Below, one piece after another: positions 1 through 8,726 of a DNA stretch of 35,701 nt. The notes beneath the pieces are model-generated. The model saw nothing but the letters and a program-made list of their open reading frames with translations. It did not search any database and had not been told where the DNA came from. Source of the stretch: Candidatus Rifleibacteriota bacterium (lineage in GTDB: Bacteria; Riflebacteria; Ozemobacteria; Ozemobacterales; Ozemobacteraceae). The stretch lies in NCBI GenBank assembly GCA_022704885.1, contig JAKJFO010000022.1, forward strand, positions 1-35,701, given 5' to 3'. The first letter of the stretch is position 1. Each line of letters begins with the position of its first letter. The position numbers and the translations under genes were made by a program.

Positions 1-1309
1 CGCCATTGATCTTCGGGCCGACCTTGACAACACCGTAGAGCTCGCCTTCCTTGAGCATCGGAACATAGATAGCGAACGGCAGATTACGATTGGTAGCAGA
101 ATAGGTCTGATAAGAAACTTTGCCAGAAAGATCCTGGGCAAAAATCGGCTTTCTCTCCTTCTCGAGAGTCGTCATCGCCCAGGCTTCGGCTGAATCTTTC
201 TTGAGCGCATCGATCTCTTCGCTGGTCAGGCCCTTGTAAGCCTTGACCTCGAGCTCGGGCCGGTCATCGGAAAACAGCATAAGCACGCCTTTATTGGCCC
301 AGACCGTCTCAAGAAACATATCGATAGAAATCTTGATCAGCTCATTCAGGTCGAGAGTCGAACTCAGCACTTTACCAGACTGCTGCAGGGTCATCAGGTT
401 GAAAACCTTATGATCGAGCTCATTCTTGGTGGTCTCGGAATTCTCGAACAGCATCGCATTGTTGATCGATGTGCTGGCAAGCCCGACGATCGCCTGGATC
501 ATCAGATAATCTGATTCTTCGAGACCGTTGCCGTTCTTGCGATCGGTAAGAATAAGCAGACCGACAAGGTGATCTTTGATACGCATCGGAAAAATCAGCC
601 TGAGCGAGCGAACCTCGTCGCTTTCGAACTCGGCGACCATCAGATTTTTTTCCTGCTCGGAAGGCTCCCAGTAGCCTTTTTCTGAGAAAATGTTCGCAAG
701 AATCTGATTGTCAGAATAGAACCTGAACTTGGCGAACAGCTCAGGCGCCACGCCAATCAGGTCTTTGACGCTTACCAGATCGGTTTTATCGTTGTAAAGC
801 ATGACGCCGGCGCCGGCAAAATTAAGGCGTTCAGTGAAAATGGTGATGAAGTTACGCACCAGTGTATCGACGTTGAGGCTGCCGCCCATGGCCTGACTGG
901 CATAATATATCGCCGACAGCGAATCGACCTTCTGCTCGAGTTCGCGGTTGATATCGCTGATCTTCTGCATGTAATCTTCGATGGCCGCGCGCGACTCGAT
1001 CATGCTGCCAACTATCTTGGTAAAGCTTCCCTGCACCTCTTCCAGATCGCTCAACCGCAGATCTTTGAGACCTTCGTGAACATCGCCGTCAGCGACCTTG
1101 TCGGCGATTTCGATAAAATCCTGCAGCGGTTTGAGAACCTTCTGCATGATGCTCAGATGCACAAAAAGCAGAGTGCCGATACCGGCAGCGACGAACGAAA
1201 TGAGATCGACATCGCGCCCCATGAACCGGAAAGCCAGATAAACCACGCCCCAGAAAACTACCAGCAACAGATCGAGTTTGAGGGCTATATTGGCTTTAAG
1301 TTTGCTCAT
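1..1309 (-). CDS. Membrane-anchored HAMP-GAF-GAF sensor protein, 3' end outside window
   Basis: The visible 436 residues begin with two hydrophobic segments (about 12-28 and 36-52). A HAMP-like linker and coiled coil follow (about 55-135), then two GAF-type domains (about 140-290 and 305 to the edge). The phrase LSSTLDLNEL at the start of the second GAF recurs in the HD-GYP protein at 24159-25988. The ATG overlaps the tmk stop as ATGA, so translation is probably coupled. The C-terminal output domain lies beyond the left edge. Because an RsbW-like kinase and a STAS protein sit just upstream in the same operon, a SpoIIE-type phosphatase output is an attractive guess, but GGDEF, HD-GYP or histidine kinase outputs are equally compatible with what is seen. 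The input ligand is unknown. Confidence 0.8.
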   Translation of the reverse strand, partial: MSKLKANIALKLDLLLVVFWGVVYLAFRFMGRDVDLISFVAAGIGTLLFVHLSIMQKVLKPLQDFIEIADKVADGDVHEGLKDLRLSDLEEVQGSFTKIVGSMIESRAAIEDYMQKISDINRELEQKVDSLSAIYYASQAMGGSLNVDTLVRNFITIFTERLNFAGAGVMLYNDKTDLVSVKDLIGVAPELFAKFRFYSDNQILANIFSEKGYWEPSEQEKNLMVAEFESDEVRSLRLIFPMRIKDHLVGLLILTDRKNGNGLEESDYLMIQAIVGLASTSINNAMLFENSETTKNELDHKVFNLMTLQQSGKVLSSTLDLNELIKISIDMFLETVWANKGVLMLFSDDRPELEVKAYKGLTSEEIDALKKDSAEAWAMTTLEKERKPIFAQDLSGKVSYQTYSATNRNLPFAIYVPMLKEGELYGVVKVGPKING

Positions 1310-1956
1310 TTATTGCCACCTGCCGGAAGAGTGAGGCGCTGCCTGAGACCTTCGATGATGCGCGCGGAAATCGCCTGCGGGTCGCCATCGGCGTGCACCA
1401 CGACAAACCGCTCTGGTTCCTGCTGTGCCAGTGAATTATAGCCATCGAAAACCCGACGATGAAATTCGAGTGCTTCGGATTCGATGCGGTCGTGCTGTTT
1501 GCGGCCGCCGTGACGGGCGCGTTCGAGACCCTGCTCCGGCGCAATCTGCAAAAGCACAGTACAGCCTGGCAAAAATCCCGGTAAGAACCGGGAGTGAATC
1601 TCGCGCACCTTCTGCGGATCAAGGCCGCGAGCATAGCCCTGGTAAGCCATACTTGAATCGAAATAGCGGTCGCAGAGCACAACCTTTCCGGCTGCAACTG
1701 CCGGCAATATGACTTTGCGCAGGTGTTCGGTGCGCTGAGCCAGCATCAAAAAGAGTTCTGTCTCTGGCTCGAGGCTGCCGGTTTCGTTGCCGAGCAGAAC
1801 AGAACGAATACGGTCACCAGCCGGAGTGCCGCCGGGTTCACGGGTGGTAATTACTTCGAGCCCCAGGCCAGCAAGGTAGTCGCGCAGCAAAGCGATCTGT
1901 GTCGTTTTGCCGCTGCCTTCAGGACCCTCGAAAGTTATGAACCAACCCTTTGTCAT
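1306..1956 (-). CDS. tmk: Thymidylate kinase
   Basis: Phosphorylates dTMP to dTDP with ATP in the cytoplasm, a step of dTTP synthesis. The 216-residue length fits bacterial Tmk. A P-loop GPEGSGKT lies at residues 11-18. The DR(Y/H) motif appears as DRYFDSSMAYQG, and a LID-like basic stretch ERARHGGRKQHDR follows. The ATG at 1956 has only a weak purine-rich GGGAACAG upstream, 17 bases after the STAS stop. The gene ends in an ATGA overlap with the downstream GAF sensor. In many bacteria tmk sits beside DNA polymerase delta-prime genes. Here it is instead in an operon with argS and a partner-switching pair. Confidence 0.95.
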   Translation of the reverse strand: MTKGWFITFEGPEGSGKTTQIALLRDYLAGLGLEVITTREPGGTPAGDRIRSVLLGNETGSLEPETELFLMLAQRTEHLRKVILPAVAAGKVVLCDRYFDSSMAYQGYARGLDPQKVREIHSRFLPGFLPGCTVLLQIAPEQGLERARHGGRKQHDRIESEALEFHRRVFDGYNSLAQQEPERFVVVHADGDPQAISARIIEGLRQRLTLPAGGNK

Positions 1957-1973
1957 TCTACTGTTCCCGTTTT

Positions 1974-2297
1974 TCAGCCAATTTCAAAAAAATCATCGAG
2001 TTTGGTGAGCTTGAACACGTTGAGAACGGGTTCATTCAGCTTAACTATTCTGAGCTTACCGTTATGCCTGACGATCTCTTTTTTGAGATAGACAAGCATG
2101 CCAAGCCCTGAGCTGTCAAGATAGCCAACGCGATCCATGTTCAGCTCGTAGGTCCAGCCGGTAGATTCGATCGAATCCATGACCTCCGACTTGAGCGCCT
2201 TGGCACTCTGAATGTCGAGTTCACCATCGACGTAGAATACCTTGATCTTTTTTTCGGCATCTATCTGGCAATCTATCTTAAGCACATTGGCCTCCAC
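1974..2297 (-). CDS. STAS-domain anti-anti-sigma factor (SpoIIAA/RsbV type)
   Basis: A single STAS domain of about 107 residues. In this family the unphosphorylated form binds an RsbW/SpoIIAB kinase and frees the kinase's target, usually a sigma factor. The phosphorylatable serine lies in YLDSSGLGML, matching the family's D-S-S/T-G-L/V-G pattern. The longest reading starts at GTG 2297, which has AGGA almost touching it. A second in-frame GTG at 2285 has GGAGG five bases upstream and is a better start. It would shorten the overlap with the upstream kinase gene from 20 to 8 bases. The directly preceding RsbW-like gene is the expected partner. No sigma factor gene is in view, so the final target is unknown. 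Confidence 0.9.
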   Translation of the reverse strand: MEANVLKIDCQIDAEKKIKVFYVDGELDIQSAKALKSEVMDSIESTGWTYELNMDRVGYLDSSGLGMLVYLKKEIVRHNGKLRIVKLNEPVLNVFKLTKLDDFFEIG

Positions 2298-2814
2298 TCC
2301 TGTCCTGCTGTTTCAGGATCTTAACCATCTGCAGCCTGACCCGGCCGCTGTCACTGTCAGTAATATAATCAACGTGATCCATGATGTTCCTGATGATGAA
2401 GACGCCGAGACCGCCCTCCTTGATTTCGTTCAGGTTCGGAACCGGGATACTGGCCGGAACAAACTCAGGATCATGATAATAAACATCTACCACAAACACT
2501 TCCTCGCTTGTCGTAATTTCCAGATCGAAAGACATCCGGTCATCGAACTTGTAAGCATGCTTGATAACGTTCGTACAGGCCTCTGTCGTCGCCAGTTTGA
2601 TATCGTTGAGCATGGCCGCTCCGAGGTTCAGATGCTGAACACAGGCGGCAAGCACTCGACGAATCAGAGCCAGTGTTTCAGAACTGCCCTGTACATGCAT
2701 CTTCATGTACGTGGCATCGGCCGGCAGCTCCTCGATCAATTGTCTTATTCTATCCTGCAATATACGTCTGCTTCCGTAGTTTTCTGAATTAATTTTCTGG
2801 AAATACGCAAACAT
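2278..2814 (-). CDS. RsbW/SpoIIAB-like serine kinase / anti-sigma factor (HATPase_c_2)
   Basis: A GHKL-fold ATPase of 178 residues. The N-box is EACTNVIKHAY and the glycine lid region is GGLGVFIIRNIMDHVDY, as in RsbW/SpoIIAB. The first 40 or so residues are an N-terminal extension with no family match that I recognise. The glycines of the G1 box are poorly conserved in HDPEFVPA, so ATP binding should be tested rather than assumed. The start ATG shares one base with the stop of the TPR gene upstream (TGATG) and has no visible Shine-Dalgarno, suggesting translational coupling. With the STAS protein it should form a partner-switching pair. Its ultimate client could be a sigma factor or, as in several diderms, a non-sigma effector. 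Confidence 0.88.
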   Translation of the reverse strand: MFAYFQKINSENYGSRRILQDRIRQLIEELPADATYMKMHVQGSSETLALIRRVLAACVQHLNLGAAMLNDIKLATTEACTNVIKHAYKFDDRMSFDLEITTSEEVFVVDVYYHDPEFVPASIPVPNLNEIKEGGLGVFIIRNIMDHVDYITDSDSGRVRLQMVKILKQQDRSGGQCA

Positions 2815-5555
2815 CAGAGCTGAAACACAGTCGTCGCCAGCTCAGGTTCCAATAGTATCATGTTATAACCAATCGCGTCTACTATAACCGACTTACCAAG
2901 TTCTTTGGCAGTTTTCGCCAGCAACTCCGCCGTCTCACTGTATTCGGTCGACAAAAACCATGATTTTTCGAGATACCCCAGGGCTTTGTCAGAGTTGGTC
3001 AGGTCACCATAGGCCAGGTAACATCTGGCAACCGCCTGCAAAGCCATGGCGCTGTCGGGCATTTCGCGCAGAATTTTTTCGCAGGCCTTGAGATTGGTCG
3101 CGGCGGCGCGTTGGCGGTCGGCGCCTTTAAGATGCTTAAACTGGCAGCGCAGCATGCCCCAGCGCACCCAGTGATTGCTGTCATCGTGGCCAGCCGCTTT
3201 GTGCCAGTTCAGTAGAGACTTTTTAACCCATTCGTCTTTCTGCGCCGTGTATTCGGCCAGCAGTTCCTGTCCCAGCGCAGTTTCATAAAGCAGCCAGATC
3301 TGGTCAGACTTGCTCTGCAACGCCTGATGATGCTCAGAAAGCATGTTCATCAACTCATTTTTGCTGCCGCTCTTCGACAGTTCGGCGGTCATCTCAATAT
3401 TTTTGCGTCGATAATAACCATTTTCAGGGAAAAGATTGCGCAATGACGAGTAGCACTTGCGCGCCTCGCCGTGCTGCTGAAAGTTTTCATGCAGCCGGGC
3501 CAGTTCGTAAAGTCGCTGCGGGTCTGACGACAGCTTGACCAGAGCGTGCGTATACTCCACCGCTTTTTCGACGTTGCCGCGTGCTCGCTCGATCAGCGCC
3601 ATACCGCGAATCGCTGCATCGGTCTCGCCAAATTTTTTCAGTACCTCGCTAAAAGTCTTTTCGGCGCTGGCAAAGCTCTCGGCCTGAAATTTGGAACGAC
3701 TGCCAAAGATATATCTGGCATAAGCCCGCACCATAAGAGGCACTGGCGAATCGCGGCGGATATGTGCCAGTTCGAGTTCGAGATTCTTGACCAGCGCTTC
3801 GAGCATCTCGGGCTCGACGCGCGAACCACGAATCTGACTGCGCTTAAGCCGCAAAAGCATCAGATGGGCCGCCAGCTCGGTCGGGTGATCGCGTGTAATG
3901 GTAGTCAGCAACTCTATCGCCAGCGGAACCTTATTTTCGAACTCATAAACGCGGGCAAGATTGAAGCTGGTCTTGAAATCAGTCGAATCGAAAGAGCGGG
4001 CCCGCGCCAGCAAACCAGATGCACGGTCTACTTCAGCGGTCTTCAGAGATACTTCAGCCAGCAGTTTGATCCATTCAGGTTGATTGGGAACCAGCTCCAG
4101 CGCACGTTCGAGTCGTTCGGCTGCAGTCAGATAGAATTTTTTCTGCAGGGCTTCGATGCCCTGGGTTGCCATCTTTTCGCCTTCGGCGCGTGCCTTTTCG
4201 ATTTTTATCAACTCGGGCGCCTGATACGCCCGCACACAGGTCGGGTCGAGGCGGGCAGCGGCTTCGAAGGCGTCCTGGGCTTCATCGAATCGCCCAAGCC
4301 TGATCAGGGTTTCGCCATAGTCACACCAGTCTTCGGCTCCGGATTTTCTGATTTCGAGAAGCTTTTTCTGCGAACTGGCCTTGAGAGCAAAGACACCCGT
4401 AGCTTCAGCACTGCCGATAATGCCCTCATGCCCCCATTCGCAGTTGGGATAAGTCTCAACCGCCTGCTGAAAGATCGCAAGCGCCTCGGCATGCCGTTTC
4501 TGGCGCGCCAGGGTCTGCCCAAGGGTTTTCTGGACTTCGGGATGGTATGGGCTCAATTCATGCGCCATTTCAAGATATTTAACCGCCCGCACCAGATCAC
4601 TGCGCTCGGCAAAATGCCGGGCAATATTCAAAAAACATTCGCCATTCGAGTTTTTGCTCTTCTCGACACGGGCAAAAGTCTGATCGGCCTGCTCTTCCAT
4701 GCCCATCGAATTCTGCAGCTTACCGAGCTCGATCAGAATATCGGGGTTGTCAGCTTTTCTGTTAAGCGCCTGCTCGAACTCGAGCAGGGCCTGGCCCTTT
4801 TCATTCATGCCAAGATAGGCGCGGCCGAGGCCGAAGCGCATCTGCGGATCATCTGGAAATGTTCTGATCGCCTCGCGAAAATTCTTGACCGCACCGTCAT
4901 AAAACTTGCGCGCCAGCATTGTTTCACCCAGCAGCAGGTACATCTCGGCGGTTGCGCCGGCGAGTTCCTTGTAGGCAGCCAGATACTTCTGTGCTTCAGA
5001 AGCGTTGCCGAGGCTAAGATGAATTTGTGCCATGCGAATCAGCACATCCTGATTGCGCGGATTCTTGCGATGCAGGCTCTCGATCTGGCGCAGAGCCTCT
5101 TCTTTTTTGCCACTGTCATAAAGCAGACCTGAAATGCGAAAAACGGCTTCAGCGTCATCGGGCCGACGATCGAGCGCAACCCCAAGACATTCTATCGCCT
5201 CTTCGCGTCGGTTCATGAGTTCGTAAACCCGGGCCCCGGCCTTGAGCACGTCGGGATTGTCGGGTGCCAGTGCGCGGGCAGCCCGAAATGTCGAATATGA
5301 CTGTTCATAACGCCCGACAAGGTTCAGCGCATTGATCAGGCTCAGATAATTCTCAGCGGCCGCCGGATTTTTTTTGAGAGCCTGTTCGAGGGCTTCGATA
5401 TCAGGTTTTGCCACGGGCGCCGCTGCCGGCGGCGTCTTTTCGGCAACCGGCTTTGCTGCTGTTCTGGCAGTCGGTTTTTTGTCGACGACAGCGCCGCATT
5501 TTCCGCAATAGCGCCCGGTCACAGAATCAAAAGAACATTTCGGGCAGATCGCCAT
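2814..5555 (-). CDS. Zinc-ribbon plus TPR-repeat scaffold protein (913 aa)
   Basis: The N-terminus carries a four-cysteine zinc ribbon (CPKC at 4-7, CGKC at 17-20). A basic, Ala/Pro-rich linker follows to about residue 50. From there to nearly the end the protein is a tandem array of helical TPR-type repeats, with recurrent patterns such as NPDVLKAGARVYELMNRREE and a spacing of about 34 residues. No signal peptide or membrane segment is present, so it is predicted cytoplasmic. The ATG lies two bases after the argS stop and has GGGAG upstream inside argS. It overlaps the RsbW-like gene by one base. Position in the operon suggests a protein-interaction role near the partner-switching pair, but no catalytic function can be assigned. 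Confidence 0.85.
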   Translation of the reverse strand: MAICPKCSFDSVTGRYCGKCGAVVDKKPTARTAAKPVAEKTPPAAAPVAKPDIEALEQALKKNPAAAENYLSLINALNLVGRYEQSYSTFRAARALAPDNPDVLKAGARVYELMNRREEAIECLGVALDRRPDDAEAVFRISGLLYDSGKKEEALRQIESLHRKNPRNQDVLIRMAQIHLSLGNASEAQKYLAAYKELAGATAEMYLLLGETMLARKFYDGAVKNFREAIRTFPDDPQMRFGLGRAYLGMNEKGQALLEFEQALNRKADNPDILIELGKLQNSMGMEEQADQTFARVEKSKNSNGECFLNIARHFAERSDLVRAVKYLEMAHELSPYHPEVQKTLGQTLARQKRHAEALAIFQQAVETYPNCEWGHEGIIGSAEATGVFALKASSQKKLLEIRKSGAEDWCDYGETLIRLGRFDEAQDAFEAAARLDPTCVRAYQAPELIKIEKARAEGEKMATQGIEALQKKFYLTAAERLERALELVPNQPEWIKLLAEVSLKTAEVDRASGLLARARSFDSTDFKTSFNLARVYEFENKVPLAIELLTTITRDHPTELAAHLMLLRLKRSQIRGSRVEPEMLEALVKNLELELAHIRRDSPVPLMVRAYARYIFGSRSKFQAESFASAEKTFSEVLKKFGETDAAIRGMALIERARGNVEKAVEYTHALVKLSSDPQRLYELARLHENFQQHGEARKCYSSLRNLFPENGYYRRKNIEMTAELSKSGSKNELMNMLSEHHQALQSKSDQIWLLYETALGQELLAEYTAQKDEWVKKSLLNWHKAAGHDDSNHWVRWGMLRCQFKHLKGADRQRAAATNLKACEKILREMPDSAMALQAVARCYLAYGDLTNSDKALGYLEKSWFLSTEYSETAELLAKTAKELGKSVIVDAIGYNMILLEPELATTVFQL

Positions 5556-5557
5556 AT

Positions 5558-7324
5558 TTACATCTCCCTGGGGGCAGAAATTCCCAGCAGTTCAAGGCCT
5601 TTTGCCAGAGTCCGGCGGGTAAAGCTGCTGATCATCAGGCGCGATGCCTTCACTCTTTCATCTTCGCAGCTGAGCACGGGGCACTTGTCGTAGAACGAAG
5701 AAAAACAGGCTGCCAGCTCATACAGGTAATTACATAGTATATGCGGCCGCAGTTCGCTCGCTACCGCCGTCACCGCCTGATTAAATTCCATGAGTTTCAT
5801 GATCAGATCACGCTCTTCGGCCTGCGAAATCACGGCTTTCGCTGTGAAAACGTCGATATCGAGCCCGGCCTTGCGAAAGATCGAGCAGATTCGCGCATGC
5901 GCATACTGCAGATATGGCGCGGTGTTACCGTTAAGCGCCAGCATGCGGTCGAACGAAAAAACATAATCGTTATTGCGGTTCTGCGACAGGTCAGCATATT
6001 TAACCGCACCAACGCCGACGATGCAGGCGACTTCCTTTTTGCGTTCTTCGCTCAGTCCAGGGTTTTTCTCGTTGACCACCTGATAAGCCCGCTCGATTGC
6101 TTCGTCAAGCAGCTCTGATAATTTAACATTTTCGCCGCTGCGGGTCTTGAGCGGTTTGTTGTCTTCGCCGAGAATGCTGCCGAAAGGCACGTGCTCGAGC
6201 TTGACATCGGGCACAGCAAGTATGCCGGCCGCACGCGCCACCGCGAAAATCTGTTTAAAATGCAGAGCCTGACGGGCGTCAGTGACATAAATGATCCGCT
6301 GCGCTCCCAGTTTTGCGGTGCGATAGCGCAGGGCCGCGAGGTCGAAAGTTCCATAATTGAAAGCACCGTCAGATTTCTGCACGATAACCGGCAGCGGACT
6401 ACCGTCTTTACCCTTGAATTCATCGAGGAACACACACTGAGCGCCCTGCGATTCGACCATTTTACCGCTTTTATCAATTTCGGCGACGGTTTCGGCGAGC
6501 ATGTCGCGATAAAAACTTTCGCCGCGCTCGTTCTCCTCGACCAGCCTGACATCGAGCAGGCGATAAATGCGATAAACTTCGGCCATCGAAATTCTGATGA
6601 TCTTGTGCCAGAGATCGAGCATGGCCTGATCGCCATTCTGCAGGCGCACCAGGCATTCGGCACAGGCTGCCGCCGTTGCCGGGTTTTCCTTGCACTCTGC
6701 CGCCGCGCTTTTATAAAGCTCTTCGAGTCGGGCCAGCGTCAGTTCACGGGTGAGATCACCATTGCGCTGCTCGATCGCTGCGATTTCAGGGCCAGCTTTC
6801 CAGATGACCATGGCCATGGGCAGACCCCAGTCGCCAAGATGATTCTGGCGAATCACCGGATTGCCAAGCTCTTCGATAACCCGCGCCAGAACGTCGCCAA
6901 TGATGGTCGAACGCAGGTGTCCAACGTGCATCTGTTTGGCGATATTGACGCTGGAATAATCAACTACCGTAGTTTCGCCTTCTGCAGAGGCTTTTTCGAC
7001 GAGATCACTTCTTTCGGCCAGTTCATTGAAGCTGCTTTCGACGACCTTGTTGGCGAGATAAAGGTTGATAAAGCCGGGGCCGGCCATTTCGACGCGGGCA
7101 AACCAGTCTTTTTCGGTTTCGAGACTGGCAACCATTTCAGCCGCCAGCTTCTGCGGCGCGCATTTGGCGGCTTTCGCCAGCTTCATTGCAGCATTCAGTG
7201 AGAAATCGCCATTAGCCTTGTCAGGTGGCACCTGAACGTCGATAAAGCTATAGTCTTCGATGCCGTAACGCGCGAACAGGCCGGCCAGATTCTGGTGGAT
7301 GAGAGTGATTAAACGCTTTTTCAT
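5558..7324 (-). CDS. argS: Arginyl-tRNA synthetase
   Basis: Class I aminoacyl-tRNA synthetase charging tRNA-Arg. The 588 residues match the family length. The N-terminal additional domain is seen in DVQVPPDKANGDFSLNAAMK. The ATP-binding HIGH motif is HVGH at 133-136 in MHVGHLRSTIIGD. The KMSKS region is degenerate (TRSGENVKLSELLDEA), as is common in ArgRS. The C-terminal anticodon-binding domain ends in a typical LL-G pattern. The ATG at 7324 is preceded by AAGGA at good spacing. It lies 25 bases after the lptF/G-like gene and two bases before the zinc-ribbon TPR gene. Confidence 0.97.
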   Translation of the reverse strand: MKKRLITLIHQNLAGLFARYGIEDYSFIDVQVPPDKANGDFSLNAAMKLAKAAKCAPQKLAAEMVASLETEKDWFARVEMAGPGFINLYLANKVVESSFNELAERSDLVEKASAEGETTVVDYSSVNIAKQMHVGHLRSTIIGDVLARVIEELGNPVIRQNHLGDWGLPMAMVIWKAGPEIAAIEQRNGDLTRELTLARLEELYKSAAAECKENPATAAACAECLVRLQNGDQAMLDLWHKIIRISMAEVYRIYRLLDVRLVEENERGESFYRDMLAETVAEIDKSGKMVESQGAQCVFLDEFKGKDGSPLPVIVQKSDGAFNYGTFDLAALRYRTAKLGAQRIIYVTDARQALHFKQIFAVARAAGILAVPDVKLEHVPFGSILGEDNKPLKTRSGENVKLSELLDEAIERAYQVVNEKNPGLSEERKKEVACIVGVGAVKYADLSQNRNNDYVFSFDRMLALNGNTAPYLQYAHARICSIFRKAGLDIDVFTAKAVISQAEERDLIMKLMEFNQAVTAVASELRPHILCNYLYELAACFSSFYDKCPVLSCEDERVKASRLMISSFTRRTLAKGLELLGISAPREM

Positions 7325-7349
7325 AGATATTCCTTAGCCATGGCCACGA

Positions 7350-8453
7350 TCAGGCCTTTGATTTGAAGATAAGCCACACGCCGATCGCCCCGATCAAAAA
7401 GTTGGGAAGCCAGACGCCGAGAAAGGGCGACACGACCGCACCTTTCGCGAACGCCTTGCCGGCGGCGAACAGCACATAATACAGAAAAATGATGACAACC
7501 GACATGCCGATACCGATACCGGTGCCAGAACGCGTCGTCTGCGAACCGAGCGGCGCCCCGATCAGCACGAAAATCAGCGCAGCGAACGGAATCGAAGTTT
7601 TTGACCAGAATTCTATCCAGTGCTGGGCGATCACTGTCGGTGAAATGCCCTTTTTCTCAGAATCTTTGATGAATTCATACAATTCAGCCAGCGTCATGGT
7701 ACTGGCATTTTTTGAATCAGGCACATGGTCGGGGTTAACGTAATGCGTGTCGATCGGATATTCCATGTCTCTGAAATAGGTGTAATTACGATCTTCGCCG
7801 CTCATGTGAATATCTGATACGCGACCATCCCAGAAATAGCACACACCATCTTCGATGCGGGCGCGATCAGCCTCGATGACTCTCGGAAACCCGCGCGCCT
7901 GGCCTTCATACATGACAACCCCGAACATGTCTTTGGTCTCTTCGTTGAATTTGCGCACAAAGAACTTGCGGCCCGGCCCGGCTTCGAAGAAGCGGTTTTC
8001 GGCGATCTTGGGCAGCGGCCTCTTCAGCGTAACCTCACGCCGGAACAGGCGCGTGAACTTCTCGTTGGCGACCGGCACCAGCTTTTCGTTGAACAGCAGC
8101 GTCAGAAAAGTGATGAATAGACCGGCCAGAATAGCCGGCGTCACTACCCGGGCGAAGCTGTAACCGCCGGCCTTTAACGCTGTGATCTCTGAATCTGACG
8201 ACATCCGGCCAAAAGCAACAAGATTTGCCAGCAACAGAGCCATCGGAAAGCTGATAACGAGAGTCGGCGGCAGGCTGTAAATGAAAAATAATCCGACAAC
8301 CGTGGGTGGAACGCCTTTGGCGAAAATCAGATTGATCAGCCCCATCATCAGATCGATCAGCCAGATCGCGACAAAGAAAGCCATGCCAAAAAGAAACGGC
8401 TCCAGCAGTTCCTTTAAGACATATTTATCAACTGTCTTGATCGTTTTCATCAT
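7350..8453 (-). CDS. LptF/LptG-family lipopolysaccharide export permease (YjgP/YjgQ)
   Basis: A 367-residue membrane protein with the family layout. There are three N-terminal membrane segments (about 20-42, 52-80, 101-122), a large periplasmic beta-rich domain (about 123-285), and three C-terminal segments (about 290-308, 316-335, 343-363). The conserved cytoplasmic motif appears as SDSEITALKAGG at 87-98. The family extracts lipopolysaccharide from the inner membrane together with LptB ATPase and a second permease. Neither partner gene is adjacent. The presence of this gene is the best evidence here for an LPS-type outer membrane. The ATG at 8453 is directly followed by a second ATG, and the best promoter upstream leaves a leader of only a few bases. 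Whether it is LptF or LptG cannot be decided. Confidence 0.9.
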   Translation of the reverse strand: MMKTIKTVDKYVLKELLEPFLFGMAFFVAIWLIDLMMGLINLIFAKGVPPTVVGLFFIYSLPPTLVISFPMALLLANLVAFGRMSSDSEITALKAGGYSFARVVTPAILAGLFITFLTLLFNEKLVPVANEKFTRLFRREVTLKRPLPKIAENRFFEAGPGRKFFVRKFNEETKDMFGVVMYEGQARGFPRVIEADRARIEDGVCYFWDGRVSDIHMSGEDRNYTYFRDMEYPIDTHYVNPDHVPDSKNASTMTLAELYEFIKDSEKKGISPTVIAQHWIEFWSKTSIPFAALIFVLIGAPLGSQTTRSGTGIGIGMSVVIIFLYYVLFAAGKAFAKGAVVSPFLGVWLPNFLIGAIGVWLIFKSKA

Positions 8454-8462
8454 AGAGACTGT

Positions 8463-8492
8463 ATACTACTCCATGAGAGTAAGAGGTATCAA
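8463..8492 (-). promoter_or_regulatory. Putative sigma-70 promoter of the lptF/G-argS-tmk operon
   Basis: Reading the minus strand, TTGATA (8492-8487) is followed after 18 bases by TAGTAT (8468-8463). The expected transcription start near 8456 is only about three bases before the ATG at 8453, so the mRNA would be nearly leaderless. A TATAAT on the plus strand at 8494-8499 lies just outside and may be coincidental. Confidence 0.45.
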
Positions 8493-8532
8493 GTATAATG
8501 TTATATAAACGTATTCAAAAAGAAAATGTAGT

Positions 8533-8610
8533 GGGCACGGCGCGCTGTGCCCATACTTGCGCTGTGCCATGCTCGCGCCGTGCCTATACCGGAGTCCGTG
8601 CCCATGCGCG
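8533..8610. repeat. Cluster of degenerate 16-18 bp GTGCC repeats with a hairpin
   Basis: The core GTGCC occurs at 8547, 8564, 8580 and 8598 (spacings 17, 16 and 18). It is usually preceded by GCGC(T/C) and followed by AT(A/G)C. The first unit also forms a near-perfect palindrome with the upstream GGGCAC (8533-8552). The block is much richer in G and C than its surroundings and lies between the divergent lptF/G-like and J-TPR genes. A related copy lies at 10135-10159, beyond the 3' end of the J-TPR gene. I see no coding sequence in 8454-8726 apart from this block and the flanking promoters. Confidence 0.65.
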
Positions 8611-8656
8611 TTTTCTCCTTTTTGCATCGAGTATTGCCTTAATTCTCGATTCTTGC

Positions 8657-8686
8657 TTGTCAACTGACGGGCTTAAAGGTTACAAT
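8657..8686 (+). promoter_or_regulatory. Putative sigma-70 promoter for the J-like/TPR/cold-shock gene
   Basis: TTGTCA (8657-8662) and TACAAT (8681-8686) each match five of six consensus bases and are 18 bases apart. The predicted start near 8693 gives a leader of about 34 bases before the ATG at 8727. No strong Shine-Dalgarno is visible in that leader. Confidence 0.55.
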
Positions 8687-8726
8687 TTTACGGCAATCAT
8701 CCTGCGACCGGGAAAATTAATCACCG

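Noticed and set aside
3546..5132. 528-codon plus-strand frame
   Set aside because: Antisense to the zinc-ribbon TPR gene; arises from codon bias in a repeat-rich gene.
8542..8610. Possible CRISPR array
   Set aside because: Units are contiguous, 16-18 bases and degenerate, with no unique spacers and no cas genes.
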